From positions 1 to 30,163 of the IMG/VR virus record IMGVR_UViG_3300025112_000110: a stretch of 30,163 nucleotides of DNA. The stretch is one strand, 5' to 3'. The position numbers and the translations under genes are program-made. Source of the stretch: a virus. The notes beneath the pieces were generated by a model. It saw only the letters and a program-made list of their open reading frames with translations. It had not been told where the DNA came from and did no database searches. Positions 25,901 through 30,163 of this stretch are shown here, one piece after another (within the stretch, counting starts at the first letter, position 1; every line of letters starts with the position of its first letter).

Positions 25901-28035
25901 GGAACTGTAATATCACTTCGAGGCGGAGGAGGAAACAGCTTGTCCATTTCACGCGATTGATCTGGCGACGCAGTTTTATAATCCATTCCTGTTGCAGTTC
26001 TATCTATCGCTGTCTTAGTAATACCAATACCATTACCATTACCATTATCTTCTATTGTTTGTCCAGTTGAGTTATTGGGCGGTCGAGTGTCATCTGCACC
26101 TAAGAGCCAACCCAAAAACCAATTCCTTTTGGCAGCAGCATCTAATGCATAACATAAAGCATCTGCTAAACCAGTCTTTATGTTAATCCATAATGCCGAA
26201 AGCCTATCTGAAATAGCATCAACACCAGATGCTTGGCCCTCTGGGAACCATTCATGAATCTTCTCTCTTATTTTATCTGCCCATGGGTTTATTTTATCTG
26301 TTAGCCATAAACCAATTTGATTTAATAATGGTAAACCAACAGATTTTATTGAATGCCAAATTTTACCCCATGTTGTTCTATTATCATCTAACAGCTCCTG
26401 CATATGCTTCATCTTTTTATCATTTTTATCCCATTGAATCCAACCATCTTTAGCTGCTTGATTTAGTTTTTTAGCAAAATCAGCTGAAATACCCATCTTT
26501 TTTATAAAGTCTTGTCTTTCACCATATCTCATTTTATCCCATTTACTATTTTTAGCCATTGCATTACCAATTAGCTTATTTATTTCTAAAGTTTTGCCAT
26601 TCATTGCTAAGTCATACAACGTGTTTGCATTTATATCAGCACCTAATCTCTCATTCATCAATCTTGCCTTTTCCATAGCTGTTTCATAGTCAAGCAATGA
26701 ATTAGTTAAACCTACTGATTCTTCTAATGAAACACCTATCTTTCTAGCCTGCAATGCCGCTTCAGCTAATTTATCACCAGTACTACCGGAATAAAGTGCA
26801 AGTAAATTAGCATCTTTTGTAATATCTCTCATTACAATGCCTAATGAAACACCATGGCGTGATGCATTAGCGGCTACATTTGCTTCAAAATCTTTCAATT
26901 CAGCATTAGTCATCCCCATCGATCTTGTAAGAACTTCAACCATTTGAGCCGCTTCATCAACACCAATGCCAAATGCTAAAGACCATTTAGTAGTCGTATC
27001 AACCATTTGACCAGTAACTTGCCTTATATCTCCAAATTTAGAAATAAGCGCAACCATAGATGCATCTATTTCTGCTTGCGCCGCACCAACTCTAATCAAA
27101 CCTCTTTCAAATTTAGCAGTATCATTTATCAATGGCCTGAATTGTTTTCTAGTAAGACCTGTTGCTTTAGATAATCCAGCCATTCTAGTTTCTGCTTTCA
27201 TAAATAATTTTATAATGACCAAAATAGCAGCTGCAATAGCACCCCACACTCCTAATTTCAATAAATTACTAGAACCACCTTTTGCCATTCCTCCAAAACC
27301 CATTTTTCCACTTATTTTTCCAAACAAATCAGAGCTAATTATTTTTTCAAATTTTTTGGTCATCATTGGCGCAAGCTCACCTATACCTTTACTTAGCATT
27401 TTACCAACCATAGGTATTCTTTCTGCAAGATTTTTAAATGGATCTAACAATCTTTGTGTTGCATTTTCAGATGATTTTGCTATTTTCTTTCTTTCTTTTA
27501 ACTCTGCAATCCCTTCTTTTAAAGTATTTTGGTTATGCTTTAATTCTTTTTTAGCCTGGCTCATCTCTAGCTTAAAATTTTTGTCTATTTCTTTTGTTCT
27601 TCTATCAATTAATTTTTGTTGCTTTCTTGAAAAATTAAATTCACCTTGTAATTGTTTTTCTTTTTTCTTTCCAAGCTCAGATATTTTTTTTCCAATAGAC
27701 TTTTCATCCTTTTCTTTCTTTTTACTTACCTTAAATTGATTAGCTATTAATTTTTCAAAATCTTTTGTTTCTTGTTTTTTCTTTGTTTCAAGATCTTTTT
27801 GCAATTTATCAAAATTATTATTACTTTTCTCTTGTGTAGAAACAAGTTCATTTATTGCATTATCCCAATCATCTGCAGTTAATCTTTGTTGCTTAGTTAT
27901 TTTATCTAAATCATCAACATTTTTAACAACACCGCGCATCGCATTATTAAGCAATTTAGTTTCTTGATCAACTAAATTTAAATGATCTGTAACATTTTTC
28001 ATTACATCATTTAATTCTTGTGAAAAATCAGGCAT
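22921..28035 (-). CDS. Tape-measure protein
   Basis: This is a 1704-aa protein. Residues ~1-200 form a lysine/glutamate-rich coiled coil (KKKQETKDFEKLIANQFKVS). A hydrophobic helix lies at ~258-281 (LGVWGAIAAAILVIIKLFMK). The central helical domain (~285-540; DASMVALISKFGDIRQVTGQ, DEAAQMVEVLTRSMGM) is typical of tape measures. IGEAGPELVLPLNGRK (~870) is a known tape-measure motif. There follow long Gly/Met/Lys linkers, two copies of a PSDGSRPTVNITVPPDE segment, three 37-residue repeats (~1151-1262) and VDTDGDGVPDAMEAD (~1301). The end (VEVHMDGRKVSDVV) is also typical. It sets tail length and is ejected with the DNA. Local GC-rich patches in the linker half contrast with the rest and suggest assembly from foreign or repeated pieces. 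Confidence 0.92.
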   Translation of the reverse strand: MPDFSQELNDVMKNVTDHLNLVDQETKLLNNAMRGVVKNVDDLDKITKQQRLTADDWDNAINELVSTQEKSNNNFDKLQKDLETKKKQETKDFEKLIANQFKVSKKKEKDEKSIGKKISELGKKKEKQLQGEFNFSRKQQKLIDRRTKEIDKNFKLEMSQAKKELKHNQNTLKEGIAELKERKKIAKSSENATQRLLDPFKNLAERIPMVGKMLSKGIGELAPMMTKKFEKIISSDLFGKISGKMGFGGMAKGGSSNLLKLGVWGAIAAAILVIIKLFMKAETRMAGLSKATGLTRKQFRPLINDTAKFERGLIRVGAAQAEIDASMVALISKFGDIRQVTGQMVDTTTKWSLAFGIGVDEAAQMVEVLTRSMGMTNAELKDFEANVAANASRHGVSLGIVMRDITKDANLLALYSGSTGDKLAEAALQARKIGVSLEESVGLTNSLLDYETAMEKARLMNERLGADINANTLYDLAMNGKTLEINKLIGNAMAKNSKWDKMRYGERQDFIKKMGISADFAKKLNQAAKDGWIQWDKNDKKMKHMQELLDDNRTTWGKIWHSIKSVGLPLLNQIGLWLTDKINPWADKIREKIHEWFPEGQASGVDAISDRLSALWINIKTGLADALCYALDAAAKRNWFLGWLLGADDTRPPNNSTGQTIEDNGNGNGIGITKTAIDRTATGMDYKTASPDQSREMDKLFPPPPRSDITVPSDGSRPTVNITVPPDEHIPDEPSSKPGGAGKMSPEQWAKVIKGWQIEFDVDSLFEQDTSFGDNIREKFKKKEEQRIRQAAEEEEQRIRQTGSMYNDNRSTWAKKLGIDPRGYDNLEKKLMENDFFVKFSEAIETLKKSNTKPKFRGGLITKPTKAIIGEAGPELVLPLNGRKMDGNPGSGPLKFARGGFVIPLNMRGGAAAAAGVASDVGTTSAAGDPVTRRARQQAMMTAANQYREELKKDERKVWQREQENSEKFARGVKEFRSGTQGFIGGVGDYIKSINSNDTINLLANVLDEHFKGAGGAFGQGANAYQAYKKGGFRGLAGNVFGEGGILGEGGAFGDTAIAKNFGGMGRAYARGGWQGALAQSVGSEGVINRFARSEDKGGFLRRLVSNDRSPASATDYEEYLRDSDVTVPSDGSRPTVNITVPPDEDMPDDPWADIPELVQVPSIDHLPEIVHEEEIVPKWTPEMEAEFAAMNKPTVDIPSIDHLPKIAHEEEILPKWTPEMEAEFAAMNKPTVDIPSVDHLPKIVHEEEILPKWTPEMEAEFAGYELNKPSVSDMANLPLDESMPEFRSSLDTMVADVPGVDTDGDGVPDAMEADATGQARPAGFREALKEKADNFKKSITGAFAEGGALGGVGGMFREGGALGGVGNLFKKGGISKMLGNTGIGKMMGKWAGKFTDPVGMAINAIPGIGPMINTFRSIPVVGDMLDKLGAKVLGKIPGMKKVMGVAGQAMGLLKGGAMGLAKKIPGVGKMFGAAGKAMGKLKGMGKMLGLGAASKAIGKVLSFGKGAKIESAWHPAILEQLYASGGKPGDKIPKDEIKALNMQIFGKEKAPGTKDGFSFYDMKGAEEKADRRRSPAESLQKSQEIMASRGSGGNSKGRASFQAKFGGGGISGMMERAKEFAETPGAVVTSARAFSGGGVAATPQQSSSFNSTTNTQGDGALLGEIRQLRTAINGLENRPVEVHMDGRKVSDVVAENFEEMSRQ
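24251..24583 (-). repeat. three tandem 111-bp repeats in the tape-measure gene
   Basis: Three near-identical 111-bp units start at 24251, 24362 and 24473 on the plus coordinates. Each encodes 37 residues containing HLP, HEEE, PKWTPEMEAEFA and NKPTVDIP or a variant. The period is a multiple of three, so the frame is kept. The copies differ by only a few bases, which indicates recent duplication. The unit is acidic, with one Trp and Pro at both ends, and is likely an extended linker. Confidence 0.95.
24590..24666 (-). repeat. 77-bp direct repeat, copy A (tape measure)
   Basis: This 77-bp stretch matches 25841-25917 with three mismatches by eye. It encodes VTVPSDGSRPTVNITVPPDE plus MP. It adjoins the triple 111-bp repeat, so the two repeat families may have spread together. 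A 24-bp piece of the same sequence also occurs outside the gene at 28051-28074. Confidence 0.9.
25841..25917 (-). repeat. 77-bp direct repeat, copy B (tape measure)
   Basis: This is the second copy of the 77-bp segment, about 1250 bp from copy A and in the same reading frame (TVPSDGSRPTVNITVPPDE followed by HIP). The strong identity across a region that otherwise differs points to gene-internal duplication or conversion. Recombination between the copies would remove about 417 codons in frame. Confidence 0.9.
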
Positions 28036-28050
28036 CTATAATCTCTTATT

Positions 28051-28074
28051 TCTGGTATATCTTCATCTGGTGGA
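28051..28074 (-). repeat. 24-bp fragment of the tape-measure repeat at a gene junction
   Basis: The sequence covering the last codons and stop of the small gene 28063-28272 and the gap before the tape-measure ATG matches the first 24 bp of copies A and B with one mismatch each. It is in a different frame (S-T-R-stop instead of P-P-D-E). A repeat fragment therefore seems to have replaced the native 3' end of the small gene. Confidence 0.75.
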
Positions 28075-28272
28075 TTTGAATAAATTGTCTAGCATTTCAT
28101 CAAAAGAAGCTTCTTTACCATTTATAGTTATTTTTTCTTTACTTAATTTTACTAATGCATTTCGTGCTTTTTTTAATTTGTCTAAATCTGGAGTAGAATC
28201 ATCGTCTACTGCCCCAAGTTTTTTTATTATGCTTGTAAAAATACCTTCATCAAGTATATCTTTTAATTTCAT
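28063..28272 (-). CDS. Small protein with capsid-targeting-like leader, upstream of tape measure
   Basis: This is a 69-aa protein from the ATG at 28272-28270, chosen because GGAGAG lies 7 nt upstream. A longer frame from 28326 would start inside a hairpin and has no ribosome-binding site. It begins MKLKDILDEGIF, a leader with an L-D-E/G site that fits the gp21-type protease rule (I/L-x-E then G/A/S). The rest is a short helical domain (DLDKLKKARNALVKLSKEKI, then FDEMLDNLF). Similar small MKLKxxL proteins sit before tape measures in other aquatic T4-like phages as I recall them. Its C-terminus ends within a stray tape-measure repeat fragment, so it may be shortened. Function unknown; a packaged internal protein or tail chaperone is possible. 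Confidence 0.65.
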   Translation of the reverse strand: MKLKDILDEGIFTSIIKKLGAVDDDSTPDLDKLKKARNALVKLSKEKITINGKEASFDEMLDNLFKSTR

Positions 28273-28296
28273 ATTATCTCTCCATTTTATATAAAT

Positions 28297-28327
28297 ATTG
28301 CCCCTACAAAATATTCGTAGGGGCAAT
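28297..28327 (-). terminator. perfect 11-bp hairpin between genes, probable terminator or mRNA-end hairpin
   Basis: An 11-bp perfect inverted repeat (ATTGCCCCTAC / GTAGGGGCAAT) with a 9-nt loop lies between the gp26-region stop at 28331 and the ATG at 28272. It is the only strong GC-rich hairpin noticed in this AT-rich window. On the minus strand it is followed by ATTTATAT, an incomplete T-tract; on the plus strand a T6 run comes some bases later. It may attenuate read-through into the tape measure or protect an mRNA end. Confidence 0.6.
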
Positions 28328-28330
28328 GCA

Positions 28331-28495
28331 TTATTTTTTCTTATTCATTTCATCAACTTCTTTATTAGATCTATTAATCCACCACTTTCTTAACCATACA
28401 GGCATGTTAAATGCTTCTGTAAAAGTTAATTTACAATGATAAGTTAATGAGAATACTTCTTCATATATGTAACTTTTATGTGTATCATTCAGGCC
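28331..28495 (-). CDS. Start-less +1-frame extension of the gp26-like gene (tail-assembly chaperone-like)
   Basis: The frame +1 relative to the gp26-like gene is open from 28495 to the TAA at 28333-28331, giving 54 codons. Text includes SYIYEEVFSLTYHCKLTFT, EAFNMPVWLRKWWINRSNK and a basic end NKKK. The 'EA-N-MP-W-LR---I' pattern recalls small proteins encoded right after gp26-type genes in T4-like phages. There is no ATG, GTG or TTG before this core: an in-frame TAG lies upstream and the only ATG near the start is deep inside, at MPVW. Expression would therefore need a shift at the seven-T run (28496-28502), joining it to residue 282 for a 336-aa product. Alternatives are a CTG start or a base-call error in the run. 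Confidence 0.6.
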   Translation of the reverse strand, partial: GLNDTHKSYIYEEVFSLTYHCKLTFTEAFNMPVWLRKWWINRSNKEVDEMNKKK

Positions 28496-29342
28496 AAAAA
28501 AACTCTACCGTAATTGGTAAATCTACCTCCTGGCGTTGACCACAAGAAATACATTCAAACATTTGTTTCATAACAATATCTGGTTCATTATCATCAACAA
28601 ATTTTCTGAATTCTCTTGAGTCCCTTACCGGCATAGAATCTACATAATCACTAATTACTTTAGGGCTGATATTACCATTTATTGAAAGAATTTGCTTTTT
28701 AAGTCTTGTTGTTACATTCCTATCAACTTGGGCATATTGTCCCCCAGCTCTTTTTATGTTAGCTTGATATTCTGATATTTCTTTTTGTTCACCTGAAGTA
28801 AGCAATTTAAATTCAATTTCATTATTTGACTTAGTCTTATATGTAAATTTATTTTCACCTTCTTCAATAGGATCTAAATTAAGTTCATTTACATCTAAAT
28901 TAGATAAATCAAATTCAAAATCAGCTTCTTCTGAACAACTTGGACATGTTACTGAAATATTGTAATCTGCACCATATCCACTAACTCTTAATGCCATCAT
29001 AATAGCATTTTTATCACCAGATAAAAGATCATCAACATTAACAGCTTTATTACAAACACATCTTGAAACGACCATATCAACAGCTTTGCCACTTCTAATT
29101 AATGATCTTGATGTTAAAATATCTTCTTCAGCTGCTGTCATTTGCCTTACTTCAATTTCTTCTGCCTTATACAACGATGAAACTTTAGAATATATTTTGC
29201 CTTTTGATGGAAGCTTAACATATTCTCTTGGAATTTGAAATCCTGCAGCTTGATCTTGTTTTGTTGGTTCTGCTACCTTTACAGGTATTTCATTATCACC
29301 TTCAGCCTCAAATGTAATTTGTGGCTTCTTTGGTTCTGCCAT
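28485..29342 (-). CDS. 26: T4 gp26-type baseplate hub assembly protein
   Basis: This is a 285-aa protein of the T4_baseplate family. Signatures are YVKLPSKGKIYS (~41-52), EIEVRQMTAAEEDILTSRSL (~62-81), and an ending VDLPITVEFFWPE typical of the family. Four cysteines form a likely zinc ribbon: C133-P-S-C136 and C264-I-S-C267. In T4 the gp26 group aids assembly of the central hub. TAGGAGG gives a strong ribosome-binding site before the ATG. The start overlaps the end of the homing endonuclease by 35 nt. The end holds a T7 run through which a +1 shift would extend it by 54 residues; this resembles tail-assembly chaperone genes that sit just before the tape measure and use frameshifting. The family call is good; the number 26 is by analogy. 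Confidence 0.8.
   Translation of the reverse strand: MAEPKKPQITFEAEGDNEIPVKVAEPTKQDQAAGFQIPREYVKLPSKGKIYSKVSSLYKAEEIEVRQMTAAEEDILTSRSLIRSGKAVDMVVSRCVCNKAVNVDDLLSGDKNAIMMALRVSGYGADYNISVTCPSCSEEADFEFDLSNLDVNELNLDPIEEGENKFTYKTKSNNEIEFKLLTSGEQKEISEYQANIKRAGGQYAQVDRNVTTRLKKQILSINGNISPKVISDYVDSMPVRDSREFRKFVDDNEPDIVMKQMFECISCGQRQEVDLPITVEFFWPE
28496..28502 (-). promoter_or_regulatory. candidate frameshift site (seven-T run)
   Basis: The minus strand reads GAG TTT TTT TGG near the end of the gp26-like gene. A +1 slip (or -2) at the T7 run lets a Phe tRNA re-pair perfectly and enters the 54-codon open frame. The alternative -1 slip meets TGA after two codons. The zero frame ends three codons later. 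Transcriptional slippage on the homopolymer is equally possible. Confidence 0.5.
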
Positions 29343-30163
29343 GAATCCTCCTATTTTCTAACATTTTTTTTATTTTTAATGGTGAATGTTTTACATCATT
29401 TTCCCATACAATAATTACTTTATAACCACATTGTTTTATTTCATCTATTCTAGCAATATCATTTTTTCTTTTATCTAATGCAGAACAATTAATTTGTTCT
29501 ATAATAAAATTATCTTCATATTTATCTGGATTGCCATGCCAATAATCACCATAATATTCTATGACTGTATCGAATTTATTTAATGTAGAAACTATAAAAT
29601 CTACTACATGCCCATTAATCCATTGCTGTTGCTTAATATGATCTGTATTAAATATAGGAATTAAAAATTCTTCATAAAATTTAATTTCTTGTTTATTGAA
29701 TTTATATTTAGCTCTATATTTTTGAACATTGCAACCCAATTTTTTCCATTTTTCAGAATTATTTTTTACAGTATTTTTAATAGACTTAGTTAAATTGTCT
29801 TGATGTTTTTTTGTTCTATTAGAAGCATAATTAGATAATTTATCTTTCCAAGTTATTTCTCTTCCAATCATTTTTTTAGATATTGCCATTAATGCTGGAT
29901 GATTTTCTTTAGTGAGACCTTTATTCCATACTTGTAATTTTCCTTCAGCCCTTAATTTATTTTGTGTTTCAACTGCTTTCTTTCTAGCATTTTCATTATG
30001 ACCCCAATTATTTTTTATTCTAGATGCATGCCCTTGCTGATAAGAATTTTTAAAACCTAGTTTTATATTTCTAGTTTGCGGGCGTTTTAATTTATTACCA
30101 CAACCGCAAGAACATAATGGCCATTGGCCATTAAAATAAAAATTAACATAAAATTGCTCAGTA
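29308..30163 (-). CDS. Free-standing homing endonuclease, Vsr-like (EDxHD) type, 5' end cut by edge
   Basis: The frame stays open from 30162 to the TGA at 29310-29308, so the ATG at 29889 is internal and the gene begins outside the window. N-terminal: a CSCGCGNKL cysteine cluster with a later QGH (a zinc-finger pattern seen in phage homing endonucleases). It is followed by a NUMOD3-like DNA-binding segment, VWNKGLTKENHPALMAISKK. C-terminal nuclease: INGHVVDFIV, then TVIEYYGDYWHGNPDKYE, then RIDEIKQCGYKVIIVWENDV, the order of the very-short-patch-repair fold. It would cut a related phage lacking the gene and spread by repair. It lies in front of the gp26-like gene and overlaps its first codons, so it is probably translated with late genes. 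Confidence 0.8.
   Translation of the reverse strand, partial: TEQFYVNFYFNGQWPLCSCGCGNKLKRPQTRNIKLGFKNSYQQGHASRIKNNWGHNENARKKAVETQNKLRAEGKLQVWNKGLTKENHPALMAISKKMIGREITWKDKLSNYASNRTKKHQDNLTKSIKNTVKNNSEKWKKLGCNVQKYRAKYKFNKQEIKFYEEFLIPIFNTDHIKQQQWINGHVVDFIVSTLNKFDTVIEYYGDYWHGNPDKYEDNFIIEQINCSALDKRKNDIARIDEIKQCGYKVIIVWENDVKHSPLKIKKMLENRRIHGRTKEATNYI

Noticed and set aside
28290-28297. TATAAATA on the plus strand beside the hairpin
   Set aside because: It would read into the gp26-like gene antisense; no plus-strand gene is present. Chance in AT-rich DNA is more likely.
28273-28326. Longer start (ATG 28326) for the 69-aa gene
   Set aside because: The extra 18 residues are encoded by the hairpin and spacer and lack a ribosome-binding site; the ATG at 28272 has GGAGAG and gives the recognised MKLKDIL start.
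28444-28488. ATGA-overlapping ORF after the gp26-like gene
   Set aside because: It stops after 14 codons and is in a different frame from the well-conserved-looking 54-codon extension.
29308-29889. Endonuclease starting at ATG 29889
   Set aside because: The frame remains open to the window edge and the upstream part encodes a cysteine cluster and DNA-binding-like segment, so this Met is internal.

Overview
This window is one segment of the late structural region of a contractile-tailed (myovirus-type) bacteriophage related to the T4-like phages. Evidence: a T4 gp26-type hub assembly protein, a 1704-residue tape-measure protein, a LysM-type gp53-like protein, gp25, a gp6/baseplate-J protein, an OB-fold spike-like protein and a gp55-like late sigma factor all lie on the minus strand in one continuous block. 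The DNA is strongly AT-rich and almost fully coding. Gene junctions are tight, and several are TAATG stop/start overlaps. The AT-rich codons, the many LamG (concanavalin-A-like) modules and the families recognised suggest a phage of an aquatic bacterium; the host cannot be named from the sequence. No tRNA, rRNA, CRISPR array, integrase or attachment site was seen.

Layout in the direction of transcription (right to left). At the right edge is a partial Vsr-like free-standing homing endonuclease (29308-30163). It overlaps the start of a gp26-like protein with a four-cysteine zinc ribbon (28485-29342). A start-less +1-frame extension (28331-28495) follows, which looks like the second half of a frameshifted tail-assembly product. 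Then come a hairpin, a small protein with a capsid-targeting-like N-terminus (28063-28272) and the tape measure (22921-28035), which carries internal repeats and a Ca-binding-like motif. The baseplate hub part follows: a tube-cap-like protein, a LysM-like protein and a hub protein. A 22-codon mini-ORF and the late sigma factor (17944-18624) come next, then a small coiled-coil protein, the spike-like protein, gp25 and gp6/J.

The left half holds wedge-periphery and receptor-binding genes. These are a 179-aa protein with a capsid-targeting-like N-terminus, a frameshifted remnant gene (13587-13812), a CBM96/DNRLRE-type protein, a 1002-aa baseplate protein with an inserted LamG domain, a class I methyltransferase and another protein with a capsid-targeting-like leader. 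After these come five structural proteins thought to be tail-fibre or appendage parts. Three of them share the same C-terminal domain, and three of the left-end genes (315, 1502, 4371) carry LamG-like lectin modules. A 2H phosphoesterase (3829-4350) sits among them and is a candidate anti-CBASS (Acb1-type) or nucleotide-repair enzyme. The left edge cuts an unrecognised gene.

How the parts work together: the sigma factor would direct late transcription of the surrounding virion genes. The gp26-type chaperone and the tape measure build the hub and tail tube. The gp25/gp6 wedge and the fibres complete the baseplate. Several small non-tail proteins appear to be cargo carried inside the head or accessory factors that act on the host.
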